From assembly GCA_038496445.1 (NCBI GenBank), contig JALMLS010000340.1, positions 62,001 to 126,000 of the forward strand: a stretch of DNA of 64,000 nucleotides, written 5' to 3'. A model generated the notes under the pieces. The model did no database searches and was not told where the DNA came from. It worked only from the letters and a program-made list of their open reading frames with translations. The translations under genes were made by a program, and so were the position numbers. Source of the stretch: Trichosphaerium sp. ATCC 40318. Taxonomy: Eukaryota; Discosea; Flabellinia; Trichosidae. Positions 20,806 to 34,600 of this stretch are shown here, one piece after another (position 1 is the stretch's first letter; the number at the start of each line of letters is the position of its first letter).

Positions 20806-22156
20806 ATGTCTACAAAGATGTCTGATTGGAATGCCAAGCTTAGGCAGCTTGGTGATGTTTACATGGACATGCAAAATCACCTAGGTGACCTGGCTGCACA
20901 GCAGGCAGATGCTGTCGCTAGTTTAGAGCAGTTTAAGGAAACAGCTCGACAAGAACGCGCAGCAATGTTAAAACTGTACAAAGAGGAAACGAACAAACAA
21001 GAGAAGCTACTAGGAGATAAAATTAAGGTAAAACAAATTCTAGAACCAATAACTACAGAATGTCACATTACGAAAACAATAATAACAAGGGCCCGTCCAT
21101 AGGCGCTGGAGGATGAAAAAGCGACGCTTTCACAAATCGTTTATGACGTTCCAAAATACGTCACACTAAACGTAGGCACGCACCACGCCGCGAATGCAGC
21201 ACTTCTGGAAAAAAAACGTTATGAAAGTTTTTAACATTTTAATTCCCCCTTTGTTTACATCGCTGGGACTTACAATTCTCCAGGAGGGCGCATTTACAAA
21301 ACGACGCAAGACACACTTTGTTTACAAGTGCGTACAGCCTTAAAAAGGGGTTATCCTTACAGAAAAACGAGGATACAATGCTCTCGGCCATGTTCAGTGG
21401 ACGCCATGATTTGTCAAAAGACTTAGTGCGTCACATTAGTCCTGTTTCAAAAATAAGCTGATTTCGCGTCTTCCAGGACGAGAACGGGCACTACTTTCTT
21501 GATAGAGATGGTGATAATTTTAAATATATCCTTGCTTGGCTGCGTTGCAGACATGATGTACCTGAGTTGGAGACAATGGAAGTTGGGCAGTTACGAAGTC
21601 TTCAGATTGAAGCCAATTTTTTTCAAGTGGATTCTCTTAGTCATAAAATCTTTAAGATATTGAAAGAGAGAGAAAAAGGTACGTCCTTGAACAACACTTT
21701 ATTATTTTAAAGTAATAATGATTTTTATCAAGGCCCTCATTGCTCTTACGCCCTCCTGGAAGTCAACTTCGAAGCAAATAGTCTTGTGAAGGGCATGATC
21801 GCCAGGTATCTTTTTTGTTGAAAATTGTTTTTTTTGGATTTTTTATTTATTTTTTTACAGTGCTTATTGGCGTGATACGATACCTGAACCTACTTTATTG
21901 CGTTTGGACTCAACGCCTTCTCGTAAGAATAATACTTTTTTTCCAGTGTACGTACACCAGTTTGGTATAAATGTGAATCTTTAATGACATTTTTTTTTCT
22001 GTTTTTAGATCAGGTCAACAACCTACAAAGTTCAAATCTTTGACTCAGATTTTTGGAGAGTTGGACGCACTTGGTTGGGAGTTAGTCACCAGTGAGCAAA
22101 TTAGTGTAAGAAATTCAAACGTGTACCATTTTAGAAAAGCACTGGGACGTCAGTAA
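20806..22156 (+). CDS. KCTD-type protein: coiled coil plus BTB/T1 domain
   Basis: Exon 1 (20806-21027) encodes a charged coiled-coil with Gln/Glu/Lys heptads. Exon 2 starts at 21103, and the BTB/T1 domain is built from exons 2 to 5: YVTLNVGGRIYKTTQDTL, NEDTMLSAMFSGRHDLSKD, then NGHYFLDRDGDNFKYILAWL and an RSLQIEANFFQVDSL helix. These are the signatures of potassium-channel-tetramerisation-domain proteins, most of which are soluble Cullin-3 adaptors. No membrane segment follows. The C-terminal part (SYALLEVNFEANSL to YHFRKALGRQ) resembles the compact C-terminal domain seen in several KCTDs. The intron at 21176-21283 has a GC donor within the NVGG motif; the next intron (21328-21362) is 35 bp. 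It probably forms pentamers, as family members do. Confidence 0.88.
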
Positions 22157-22442
22157 TTGAAAAGAGGTACCTGTAACTAATAATAAAATCCGAGTTAGCT
22201 TTATCATACGTTTGGTTCCTGTTGCTTCCTTTATGAATATCTGGTATTAATGATCTTAGCACTAAGTTGTTACGTCTTTTTTGCTCCTTTAACTTACTGC
22301 TTGAAGTGTCATAGGACTGTCAAACATGTTTATTACTCACACTGGTGACTAACTTACAAAGTAATAATAGGCAGTAAACAATAACAATAGTTTGCTACAA
22401 ACAACAAGCACATAAACTTTTAGGCATGGCAGGATATTAGAG

Positions 22443-23114
22443 CTATGAATATGGTAAGCCCAGTGTAATTAACCACAATAAGGCAGTTGCAGCTGCAAAG
22501 ACAATAAGACCAACCCATTTTATGACCAAGATCGCAATAAAACCCTGAAAAAGAGGTAAGTTCTGTGTTTTACAATCACCACCTAATCCTATGATAACAC
22601 TTGCAAAGATCAATGCCAGTAACAATACAACACAACAACAAACTAAAACCGATTAGCATAATAATAAAACGCGGTAGAATAAAGGAAGAAACTCAATCCA
22701 TAAAAAAAATACACGTGGATACGTTCAACTAATTTGGTAAAAAAGGAACTGGTTTTTGTTAGATAGTGCTCTAATGTACCTAGGATTATGGTTGATACGG
22801 TGCGATATTTCTTTGGCTTAGACAAGTGCTTAGAAGCTATTACTGCTGCGACAGTACCGACTACAAATAATAGTACACTGTCTGCTATCGTCCATATTGA
22901 TAGAGATAGACCTAAATCCACTATTTGTCGTGTGCTAGCCACGTGCTAATTTCGCAATTTTATGAAACAAAACACTCTACAACGTACCTAGAGTTTTACA
23001 GTCATCTACAGAAAAATACACAGCGCCAACCACTATTTGTATAGTCGCCAGTAGATAAAAAGGGCTAGCGAAGATAGCGCGATACAATACAATAGGTTGG
23101 CAGCATGACCTCAT
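22443..23114 (-). CDS. Small four-transmembrane protein
   Basis: Three exons: 22988-23114, 22780-22920 and 22443-22642. The protein begins MRSCCQPIVLYRAIFASPFY and has four hydrophobic stretches (IFASPFYLLATIQIVVGAV, SIWTIADSVLLFVVGTVAAV, LLLALIFASVIIGLGG and GFIAILVIKWVGLIVFAAA). Between them are two DCKT motifs (VDDCKTL, GGDCKTQNLPLF). The repeated fold with Cys in the first and second loops resembles TMEM272-like or other small tetraspan proteins. The CC near the N-terminus may be acylated. Location is a membrane; function unknown. Confidence 0.72.
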
Positions 23115-23367
23115 CTTACGTTATAGGCGGTTGGAGTGCTTCAAAGAATATGATTGCCATTGACTCCATTAGTTCTTGTACAAAAAATGGTAGGACGTTC
23201 CCAAACTAAGGCTTGTTGTACTATATGTATCGCGAAACGTCCTCGACTACAGTAATGTAGTCAAATAAACCAAACAAACAAAAAATGGTTGTATCGAAGC
23301 TATTTATTAGACTACTAGTTTGCAAACTAGTATGTGAATGGAATTAGCACCAAGGAATAGTACAAAA

Positions 23368-24507
23368 TTATGACAAGGCACTGCGTGCTTGTCTAAACTT
23401 ATCATCGTCATCTATCATGCCATCTAACTTGTTGTCTTGGAATGCTTTGTAAACTTTTGTAAGTTTATTTTTTTCGTCAAGACTTTCGAACATAGCTTTA
23501 GGCGTCTTGCCATCACCGTCAGCACAATCAATATCAACACCAGCAGCCAAAAGTATTCCCAAAGAGATTTTCATAGGTCTTGAAACTCTTCTACTTTCCA
23601 TCGCACGTGCAAGGACAACATGAAGGCAGTTTTTCCCTGTCTTATCAAGTTTATTGACATCCAATCCGAGATTGTGCTTTTTGTTTAGTACCATTATATC
23701 ACGCACTACGTTATGAGTAGATTGCGATTTATACTCACAATAGAACAGCATTGTCATGCCTTCTTTGTCTGTCCCACCGAAGCCAACTCCTCCCTCTGCA
23801 AAGATTTTAAGCAAAGCAGACTTGTCAACTGGTTTTTGCTTCTGTTTTAAAAAAACTTTCAACACGTGTTGTTGTAGGCTTTGTTTGGCATGAGAAATAT
23901 TCTTTACTTCATCTGAGGCACCTTGCAAGGCTTTGTTAAGGGTTTCGACATCGAATTCATCAATCGCTTTGTTCACCGTGGAGACTAGTTGTTTTGCTTC
24001 TTCGAACTGTTTTGTTCGGTCTGTGCTTATACAGTTTCCTTTAAGATACTTAATTGCAGCAGCATTTTCCATAGCAACGGCATGGTCAAGAGGTGTTTCC
24101 AGGTCTTTGTTTGGCTGCGTAAGCAAATGTGGTGCTTCTTCTTTAACCCAGTCAAGAACGTATTGTGTGACCTAACGTGGGTTTTTAACGGGCGGTTAAC
24201 GGAGATAATAGTTTATTTCTCTTACCTCTGGGTACTCTTCGAACTCAACGCATTGAAATACTATTGAGTTGTTTTTAGTTAGTTCAAGCGCGGTTACGTC
24301 CGCTCCCTGCTCTCGTAGTAATTCGATCATAGGCAAGCGATTATACAATATTCCTGCCCATAATAACGGCTCATCACCCCAGTAGCAGTCTTTGATCTCT
24401 GGATGCTCTGTTAAGAAATCTTTGATACTCCGTTCGAAATACGCTGTGTTATCGAGCTTGCCAAGCTCTATTTCCATTTCGTCCGACAGATGCACTGGTT
24501 TTGCCAT
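23368..24507 (-). CDS. Ankyrin-repeat protein
   Basis: Two exons, 24226-24507 and 23368-24171, joined at a phase-0 GT-AG intron of 54 bp. The start gives MAKPVHLSDEMEIELGKLDN. Ankyrin-type helices are seen in EPLLWAGILYNRLPMIELL, EQGADVTALEL, KDLETPLDHAVAMENAAAIK, TGKNCLHVVLARAMESRR and LAAGVDIDCADGDGKTPKAM. Repeats are separated by a long helical spacer. The C-terminus is acidic (MIDDDDKFRQARSALS). It is probably a cytosolic scaffold. It is the same general type as the ankyrin gene at 27.3 kb, but not an obvious recent duplicate. Confidence 0.85.
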
Positions 24508-24817
24508 TTGCGTTGTATTTACAAATGAACTTCCCAAAAAAAGTCTGTTGGTTAAAAATAGCAAAATTGTTGCGGTCCAGCATGGTCAAACGACAAGAGT
24601 TTGACCATGAGCACCTGTTAATGTCAAAAGTCGACCTATTTCTAGCCGGTGACCGAGTCTACTCAATTGGGGTTTCGGAGGAGCGTAGCGACTTAGCATG
24701 GCTTGTCATTCTTTTGAATCTTTTATGTTAATAACTCAAAGCGTATGTTTAATCGTTTACTAACTTGTTCCGTTTTTTAAAACAAATATGGATTATACTT
24801 TGTTAACAAGTATTGAG
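24508..24817. other. Intergenic region
   Basis: About 310 bp lie between the ankyrin gene start and the end of the F-box/LRR gene. A 49-codon open frame starts at ATG 24582 on the plus strand, but it has no splice, motif or composition support, so I do not call it. Confidence 0.4.
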
Positions 24818-27084
24818 TTACAATCCATTGAGTTTAGCGTTGTCCACAGCAATCATTTTTGGAGAGAAGATAGTGACTGTGTCGGGTAATTGTAAAAATC
24901 TAGGAAGTTTCTGACCAAGCCAAGAATCATGTCTAACACGTGTTTGTCGTAAACTCAACGCATGAAGATTTGTCATTGTCTTAAACACTTCAAAAGACTT
25001 CTCTGTAATATTGTTTCCTTTAAGATCAAGATATCTAACATTCAACCCCATCAAGTAATCAGCTACTATTGAATCTACAAAATATTGGTAAACGGCACAA
25101 AAGGAAAACAAAGTACACTCGATAGAGTGGTGCCACTTGCCTGTTAGGTTACTTTGGCTTAATGTCAGTGCCATTAAGTTTGGTAACGTAGTAATACTAG
25201 ATAGAATATGGGGCGTGTCCCTTAGTTTGTATTGTCTAGAGATTGCAACAGTTTGCAACGAAGTGACCCCTTGATTAAGTCAGAAACTGTTTTCAAACAA
25301 GACGTACTTGATAAATGTTCTAGAGAATTTACTTTAGAACATCCAAGAATTAATAGAGACTTGAGTACAGGCAAATTCGCATTAGATAAAAAATGAGTAA
25401 GCAACAACTAATGTAATGTCAGTTAAAGCAAAAGTCAGAGTAAGTACTGATAACTTACAGAGTTACAATAGCTCATGTCTACTGTTTCAAGGTGTAGTGA
25501 TTGTGCTGGGTATAATGTTGGATTCACAAGCTTGCTACATTGTTTGGCTGTAAGTGACCTAATACAGTTATGTCCGCGGATATACAATCCAGCACTGGGT
25601 GTACGTTAAGCAAGTGCTCAATGTCGAAAACATGAGGTCGTCAACATTGGTGCCTGATACGTTGAGAGATGTAAGTTGAGGAAAAGGAGGGATGTATGCC
25701 AATTGTTTGTTCTCTTTCACACTAAGAGTTTTCAAGTTTGTGAATCCTCTCAAAGCGGCACTATGACGGATTGATAACTTGGTGTTACTCAAATCCAACT
25801 CAACCAATTGACTACCAAGCTAAGATAGCTGTCAATGATAAGACTAAGGATGTAGTGTACTCTTTCTGAAACAGCTTGGAGTACATCAACAACAACAAGC
25901 TTACATCCAGCCATATTCAAGTGTGTCAAGTTCTGTAGTGTAGCTGCGTATGTTTTAGATGATTGGCAAGCCGTTCAATCAACTTTACGTACCTAATGCG
26001 TTTGCTTGCCAATTGGCGAGAAGTAGTGCTGAAGGGCAATACCCAAGGTTCAAATGCGTCAATTCTTGGAGCTTTGTTATGTGTTGAAGAAGTGATCGCT
26101 TAGGGTTAACGTCTTGGAGTGAAAGGCGCTTCAGCCGTGTCATTTTGGAGCAAAAATCAGCTATCCAGTCATCAGAACGGAAAAGATTATACTCAGAATT
26201 CAGGTTGAGAGCGCTAAATACACAATAAATATTTTTATGAGCAGAAAATTGTACGTTAAATTAGATAGTCTAACCAACGACTTTACTTCTCTAGTTTTCA
26301 TAGGTGGTGATAAGTGACACAATTCTAATGTTTCAATAGTCATAGATAAACCAGTGAAGAACTCTTCATAAATTATGGATTTTGTAAATCCAAGCTATTT
26401 GTTTTGTTATTTTTAGGTATATAAAGATATCGAATGATCACGTGCGTACTTTCAGAGTTTTGAGTTTCTTTAGGGAGCTGAATAAATATGACGGTTGCTC
26501 TCTGTGTATCTTACTACACTATTTATATGTCAACAATTATGAAGGAGAAGAGATAGCAGCAAAGATGAGAGAACGTACAGTTAAGTCCAAATGTGTCAAA
26601 TTTGATTGCAAGTGAATAAAATTTAAACCCTTCTCTGTAATACCACAAGACTTTAATATCTATGAAATCTTGGTCAAAAGAGACAGTACAGTAGGAGAGC
26701 TTCAGTATGTTTTTGTAGGTACCAAAGTGTCAAGATTTGGAAGTGGCAAGTGGAGAATTGTTCGTAGGTTTCTGATACGTTTAGAACACTAAAGACCATG
26801 TGGTAGTACCTGTCTCGTATTATAGAGTTCCATGGGGTGGTAGAAAAGTCCTGAATATTGTAAGGTCTTTTAGATGCGTTAAAATATGTACCAAACGCGT
26901 AATATATCGATAACAAGCGTTTTGCGCTTGTTTAGAGCAAATACATATCAAAAGCTGTGAAATTGTCGTAAGATGTGCAAAAATCTCCTGTATCATATCT
27001 CGTGGTAAGTGTAAGAACCCAAAAGCTGTGTTTACAGCATCTACTTTAATTTAGCTAACTATGCAGGCTTCTGATGTGTACCAT
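24818..27084 (-). CDS. F-box/leucine-rich-repeat protein
   Basis: The start at 27084 joins through a 34-bp intron (27026-27059) to an F-box: FLHLPRDMIQEIFAHL followed by a CICSK-type helix. After several more short introns come LRR segments: NLRTILHLPLPNLDTL, TIETLELCHLSPPM, TRLKRLSLQDVNPKRSLLQH, ELTHLNLGYCPSALLL, MVELDLSNTKLSIRH, NLKTLSVKENKQL, NLMALTLSQSNLTG and VRYLDLKGNNITEKSFEVF. It would act as a substrate receptor of an SCF ubiquitin ligase. A seeming frame break near 26840 disappears if two introns (42 and 38 bp) are removed. Unlike the intronless F-box genes at 9.3 and 60.5 kb, this one has the host intron pattern. Confidence 0.82.
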
Positions 27085-27277
27085 CGAGCCTGCGTTTTAT
27101 TTGAAGGGTTGTCATGAACGTCAAAAAGGCAGACACTGGCCGACAGTTGATTCGTGATGTAATAAACCTGATAAAGTCTAGCACATCAAGTCAACGCTAT
27201 TCAGCACGTTCTGTTAAAAACACTTTTATTTCCTAACCACTTGTACTTTGCGCTTTGGCATTCGCAAAACTACACGA

Positions 27278-28347
27278 ATGAGCGAGGATTACACTATTTT
27301 AATACAAGTTGTACCACCGTTATTAGTTGACGAACTGAAACCTTTATTTCCTTTGAAAGTATCCAAGGATGCTACGTTTGAGTGGCTTGAAGATGAAATA
27401 CCACCACTCATAAAGAAAAACACCACCCGTGACCTTGATGTAGAGGAGTTTAAGTTATTTACAAAAGGTACGTGCACCCTACGCAGTTGATTGCTTCTAA
27501 CTCTGTTCTGAAGGGCATCCACGAGATTTCGATGACAACGTTCGAAAATGGGTACCACATGGAGGTGTAGTGCACTTTGTCATGCTTTGTGAACCTCAAA
27601 CAGACGATTGGATCTATCAAAGCGTAAAAAATGATCACGTGTTTGAAGGTAAGTCGCTGGGTTTTTTTTTGTTGAGTGAAGAGCTGTGCTAACCCATCAT
27701 TTGTTGAGACGATTGGATTAATAGTAATGCATATGGTGATGCTGATGCTATGAGTAAGCTACTGACAACGAAGAAAGTTACGCCGCACAGCAGAGACAAA
27801 TCAAAGAGAACAATGTTGCATCAGGCGATTGACAATCCCAATGAGGTTGTGTGGGATATGCTATGGAAGGCTGGGTTTGATCTCGACGCAACAGATGACC
27901 AAGGAAATACAGCACTACATAATTGTGCAAAATGGGGGTTGAGAAAACCTGTGAAATGGTTGATTAGACACGGAGCTTCGTGGACCATACGGTACTAAAA
28001 ACCGATGTGGAAAATTTGAAAGTCTAAAGTGGTACTAGGAATAACTCATTTATGACACCTCTTGAACAAGCATGTGCTTCAAAATGGCGAGGCGAACTAG
28101 ACGTTACAGGGGTAAGAATAAATCCCAATCTATAGGATCAGCATCGGCTACATTTAGCACGCTGAATGTTGTTATTGACATTGTAATTTCAAGTCGCTCA
28201 CTAGTTTACTAGGTGATTATAACGGAAATCATAAAGCAGACATATTGGGTGAGAAGAAGGCTCCTGATTTTGTGTAAATGGTCGGGAGATCCTTTTCTAA
28301 ATAGTTTACCTAATGAACTATTTGTTCATATTGCACGATTCATGTGA
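27278..28347 (+). CDS. Ankyrin protein with F-box/SOCS-like C-terminus
   Basis: The start ATG at 27278 gives MSEDYTILIQVVPPLLVDEL. Introns near 27470, 27650, 27994 and 28112 join in phase. Ankyrin repeats are SKRTMLHQAIDNPNEVVWDM, AGFDLDATDDQGNTALHNCA and PVKWLIRHGASWTI, then MTPLEQACASKW. The last exon reads WVRRRLLILCKWSGDPFLNS, followed by LPNELFVHIARFM and the stop. That ending (LP-x-E-L near the end of an ankyrin protein) resembles an F-box-like or SOCS-box-like tail seen in many protist and poxvirus ankyrin proteins, and suggests a link to Cullin ligases. One alternative exon reading (28187 onwards) gives a premature stop and was not used. Confidence 0.78.
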
Positions 28348-28617
28348 AATGATTCCTTTTGTATGAATCTGTATACTACTTGCTATTAACAATTTACTCA
28401 TAAATGTACATTACAGCCACTCATTTTATGGTTTGACTATCTTTTTGAATACACTGCGCAGTTTAGGACATCATTACCACAAAGCTATGAAGTGAGTGCT
28501 ACACTAATTCATCGGGAACTAACCGATCTTGTGGTGATTTTTATGGATTTTTTTTTGGTCCCACTAACTTACGGCATTGTTTTGAACAATTTTAGTTTAT
28601 TTATACAGTATGACAAG

Positions 28618-31600
28618 TTAGCGCATTGAAGCGTCATTAAATATCTTGTCTATCATGGAACTTAAATCACGTGTTTGTTGTTCATCTTTACATATAATAT
28701 TCATGACATTTGCTGTTGTTGTACGTTTAATTACAATCCTGGGATTATGATAATCATCAATCACAACAAACACTTTTGAAATATCTGATATTGATAGCAA
28801 AAAAGTTAGTAAGAAATAACAAAGGGTGGGAGCACTTCAGCCAAGAACGTGATAAGAGCGTACCTTGTAATAAAACAAAATCCCTTACGTTCTTCCCTCG
28901 AATTACAGCTACCATCTTGTCCGCTATAATGAGGACTTCGTCTAAAAAAAACAATAAGAAAACAATCATCTGGCATTCATTCGAACAAAAACTACGTACT
29001 CAAACCAACGTTTTCGTGATGTATATAGCGATAGTTAATAAAGCTTCTATCTTTTACAGTGTGTAGTAGACGTTGTCCGACTGCTTTACCAGCAGAAAAT
29101 CCCTGCTCATAGTTAAATAAAAGACCAGTTGTAGAACAATGCAAGTACCATTAAGTCACCGTAAATACCGAACACTCTTGGATCTCTTTTTCTATCGGGT
29201 ACCTTTGCTGAAACGTGGCTAGCTACTCCAGCAGTTGTTCTACTAGCTAAGTCTAGAACACCAACTGTAGGTCTGACAACAACGCTAAAAATCCATCAGA
29301 AAGACAACCTAAGATAACAAAAAACCAATCAATTTACCCAACGACGCCTCTTCCAACGCCTTTCACAAAACCTCCAACACCTTCTTTCATAGCTCCCTAA
29401 TACATATGTTAGTATAATATCTAGTCGATATGTTGTACCTTGACAGGTTGTGTAACTATACCAGTAACACCATGGAACAAGCCAACACCCTAGTTCAATC
29501 AATAAATAAAAACAAACCAACTTTTTTCTTAAGAAAAACAACATACCAGATCACGCATGCCAAGTCCAAGCCCGAACAGAGCGTTAGATGGTTTTTCGTG
29601 TTGCATTCTATCACGTCTAGATTTTTGATAGTCCTTATCCATCGATAATAAAGCAACACCACTACCAACACTTCCAGTGATTTTAGATACACTATTAGAA
29701 ACGCCTAATCAGATCGTCAGTATCCTCAAAAAAAAAAGACTACAACTGAACGCGTACCAGAAACAGTATTCTTAATGAGACTTGCTGATCCTTTACCAAC
29801 ACCTTTAAAAAACTCCTCAGGACCAAGCTAAATAATTGGTGAGTACAACCAAGAAAAAAAAAACCGAAGTGAAAACAAAATCGTACTGTTATGCCTTTTG
29901 CTGGTTCATAAAAGAAGTCGTGGACACCAGTACCTAGTAAACCATGTTAGTCATTTTCTACAAAGCAAGATACGCACCAAGAGTACTGACAAAATTAACT
30001 GGATTTCCAAGAATATCCATAGAACCAAAAATCTTGTAGATTTGTTTTGTTGCTTGTTTTTTGTAATGTTGCCAAATTCTATCAAAAAAGTCTTGACGTG
30101 TAGAAAAAGCGTTCTCGAACATTAAACCTAACAACCCAATCATCAGTATGTGCACTTTAGATAAAACCAGAAAGAGTAGATTCTTACCATTAAGGAGAAG
30201 TGGCGCTTGATCAATGTTTGGTGTGAGACCTTCAGGCAAAGCAAGGAACGCAGCTGTGCTAGTTGTCCTGTTTTACCAGCCGTTAGAAATTATTTTCTTT
30301 TACTAATGAAGGGAGTAACATACTTGAAGGTTTCATCATCGCTGTCTCCTTTGCGTGCAAGAAAACTTATGTTTACCTTACAAGGGTTAAGATGCCACAT
30401 CTTTGTGTATATCAGCTTCGAAGCATCATCGCTGTCTGTCTCAGCAAGGGTTAAAATGTTGCTATTTAGAATACAATAAGTATAAAGTCCAAGTATAATG
30501 TTCAGTGTTGTACAATTCTTTCTGCCCATCTCCTGAGTCATCTGTATCATTTAGACTATCCATAGATAAATCAATAAAACTTAAGAATTTAATGAGAAGT
30601 TCTTCATCAATGTTGACTTTTACTTCACGTAAGAGCATTGAAAAGTATTCAATATAGTCCATGTTTTTATCTTAGACACAAAGTTAAGGACAAAGAGCCA
30701 CAAAAATGGCGTTTGAAAAAATAAAAAAGGATTAAATTTGCTAGGATACAGTCTTTTGATCTTATGATAGAAAGCTTAAAGAACTTTTTAGGTTCAGGAG
30801 CATTTGAATACATAAGAACCTTGTACGGTGTACTGACAAGCTGGTTATCAATCTATTATTTTAAACAAGGTTTAGTGGTTGGGATGTATCATAATTTAGT
30901 TTTACCTGACAATCTTTGATGTCAATCTCTAATGTTTGTTTGTCATTGTAGCTTCGGAACATCATAATGAATCCAATCAGTGAGAGGTATATAAGCTCTT
31001 CTGGCTGATCATTAATCAATGACAGTCCCATACCCTTGAAGTGCAAGTTGACGCTCCACTTCTCAGTAGACTTTAAACATCAAAGAGTTAGGTCCAAACT
31101 CAAAAAGTACTTCACAGCTTGACGTACGATTGGCTTAAATCCTTCAACTGCCTCAATAGGCTTCATGATTTGAATGATATGTGTGACTTTATCGATAATG
31201 ACACGAATCTGGCTTGTTCTTCTTGTACCACTTTTGTCCTAAGTGTTCCTTGTCAGAACGTGCATGATCACTAGCTAGTAACGTACAATATACTCTACAA
31301 CTTTATCTGTATTCTCAACAACATCAGCGGCTACTTCAACAAGAGAGCTGTCAGGAAATTGCAATCTAACAGATTGTTAAAATAGACTCTTTAAGTTCAA
31401 ACTGTAGTACACAAGGATACGCTCTCCAAGAGGATTCGCCCATGCCCAAGGAATGCTAGCCCATGGAGGTATAGACTCGCCAGTATCAGCGTTCTAACAA
31501 GGATAACGTTATTAAGAAAAAGGGTGAAGCAGGAGTTGTGCCTTTTGCCATGCTTTTAGACTGCAATTGTTCAAATTGTTTATCTTGTAACTTGGTGTAT

Positions 31601-34600
31601 CTTTATCTTGTATAGTGAAACCAACTACAAACATGTTGCGTTTTACTTTAATCTGACACTGTATCAAGAATGGATTTTCTGGATCAGGTTTCAAATTTCT
31701 CATCTAAGCAGGAATTAAGCATTAAAACACTATCTTGTAAAAGTATTGTACCTTCACAGGGAATGTCTGTAGTGCGCTTAGAGGGAATCCGATGGACCAA
31801 TCGCTTGTTTTATTAGATATAATTGAATGTTATAAGCACTGACGCACCATTCGCTTTCACTCAAACGTATTTGAAGGCGTCTTTCTGCGAGTGCACCGTT
31901 TTCCCAGTGATAAGGAATACTCTCACCAGGCATAATGCTGTGCAATTTATGAACTGTGAATTGTCTAAAGTATATAATATGTGATGTCTTGTTGACCAAG
32001 ACAGTCCTTGGTGCAATAGTGATGAGCCTTGTTCTCCAAAACTAATAAAGAGGTTACAATTGTAATAAAGCAATTTGTTGACTTACGCTGTTCTTAAGGG
32101 GTGTGATCGTTACAGATAGCTCGTACAACCGTTGTGGTTCTTTACCATTCTTGCTATCCCATAATTGAATGAAACTTGATTGGTTTTGTGTATTAAGATT
32201 TACACTGTCCGACCAATGCGATTTACCAACTTTAATCTTCATTTCTTTTGATCCACGTGGAGAGTACATCAATGTAGGTGCTGTGAACAAGTCTCTGTAA
32301 TGCCAATCACGGCACTCCCCTCGAATAGGCATTGGTGATTGCTCCATACGCTCTGTACATTAAATGAGAATGGGTACAAATCAGTAAGTGTTCATGCTTA
32401 CCTTGGCCATAAGTAATACCACTAGTGTCAGCAACAAGTATTGGGAGTCCACTTTTATTGTTTATCCAGTAAGGGCAATAAATAGCTATCCTTCGTGTGC
32501 CAAATGTATCAATCCTTAAAGAATTTATTAAAAGGTCAAGAACTGGGTTAAGAGGTTTTACCTATTATCGATTCCAAGTTTGACTGATCTCTTTTCGTCT
32601 ATCGGATTCTTTAACATTATGTTCTGTTGTATGTTTTGTCTGTTCATAATTAATACAGTGCCTGTGCTCCATACTCCATTTTCTAAATATCTAATGTAAA
32701 TAATTGACGTGCTGTAGTAAGAACGAACCTGGGCGAACTTGTAGAACTGGTTCAGAGCTTGGTTTCTTTAAAATTAGCTCATTTTCTCCTTTGTGAAGAA
32801 TACCACGTGCAATATCAATATCTTCGTGGGACTTTAAGCAATATTCTAGAGCCACAGGTAGTAGATTTACAATCTTGATAGGAGCGGAGAATGCAATAAT
32901 TTTTTGGTGTCTACACTGCCTAAAACAAAAAAGGTTAAAAAAAAAGCAAAGACTAAATAAGTTAAAGGTACAAGTATTTGATTGGGTTCAATAAGCCTGT
33001 ATGTAATGCTAACGAAAATATGTAGGTATCTCTTCTGTTAGCTGAAGTACATTGGAGGCGTTGGTAGATTACCCTTGATTCAGTAAATGGCAAACGAGCA
33101 GGGTGACACCTAGATAAATGTTAGTATAAATATTAGAACATTTGCGTTTTAGTACCCTTCACGACTGAACTCCATCATTGTGTGGTCACCACCACGGAAC
33201 TTGAGGGCGTGTTCAGGTCCTGCAAGGAACGTAAAATCGAAAGGCAAGCTATAATCTTCACCAGGTTCTACAGTAGCAAGAAGGTATTCCTTGCCACTAT
33301 GCAAAGTAGCTTGAATTTGCAATGGTATGTGAAGGTTGTTACGAACAAGAGTATCAGATCTAAATTGCACTACCTTGCTCCCTTTCTCATTAACAATCTA
33401 CAAAGAAAGAGGGTGCTTAGCGAGGAGTACAAGACTGAAAAAGTTGTTTTTTTTCACAGAAATACCTGTACTATAATTTTCTTGCCATCTTCTAGTTGTA
33501 CTGCTCTGCGTTTAACGTTGTCTACCGAAATATTATGTATTGATTGCATAGATGACCCAATCTAGACAAGGTATAAATTAACAAGAAAGTCAAAGGTTTT
33601 GATGTTGGAAGACGCACGAGGAAAGAAATTTTGTACTTTTTATTTCTTGCTTCACGACGATTAAACTTTTCTTCAAATAGACTTTTAGACTCTAATATTA
33701 GAGCTTCTCTATGTCCGTGCGGTAAATTATGTTCTTCCTAGGCAGAAAAATGACTAAGGTCCGAAAGAAGACAGTATCAATGTTTCTTTATCAAACAATA
33801 AAAAATAAAAAATTACCTTATCTGTTGTCCAGTAGCGAACAGGTAACCCGCTCACGTTTTCAATGTAGTAAGCATGTTTAGTGTATTTCTTTTCTATGAG
33901 ACTCAAGCTCAGTGATGAAGAAACGGGAGACGCCGCAGAGCTCCTACTACCACTTGATTTTGTATCTTTGAAAAAGTCAGCACTCCAATTCTTTATGGCA
34001 AGACGAAGCGTATCCATAAACGCTTTTGTAATGTTAACATTTAGCCAGTAAGTCGATGTAATGCTCAATGCTTTGTGTTGAAACTAAGGAATAGGTGTGA
34101 GGATAAAAGTAGTCAAGTATTCTCTGTTTGTGAAGTCATACCAAAAAGTCAAGTTTCCAAGGTTCTATCATAGGCTCCCAACACTCCAAGCTTTGATTAT
34201 AGCAATCAGCGTTCAGCACAGATTGGAGTACAACAGTTGGAGTTGTTGACCATGATGATACTTGCACTTGCCACTCGCTTAAGTAACCTCTAAATAAAGG
34301 TATACTGATGCCCTAGTAACAATAAGCCTTTGCTACAATTCGCCATAGAAAACTCACCAACAAATCATCTATGATTGTTATCTCAAGTTGAGAAGGAGAA
34401 ATAATGACCTGTGTATTGATAGTAAGCTATGTGTATGTGTACTTTTGGGAAAGAACCTTTTCACGCTTCCCATCTTCTGGATGTACATCTTTAGTGTGTT
34501 TTTCTGCAACAATCTTCTTTGGGTCTTTAGGAGCTGGTTCAGATCCTGAAAAGATCCTCTTCCACTGAGCTATTATCGATGTCATCAGTTTAACATCCTT

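Noticed and set aside
24582-24731. Plus-strand frame of 49 codons near the ankyrin gene start.
   Set aside because: No splice, motif or composition support; likely chance.
26800-26860. Stop codon and frame change in the F-box/LRR gene, suggesting a pseudogene.
   Set aside because: Two short introns (42 and 38 bp) restore a continuous LRR reading.
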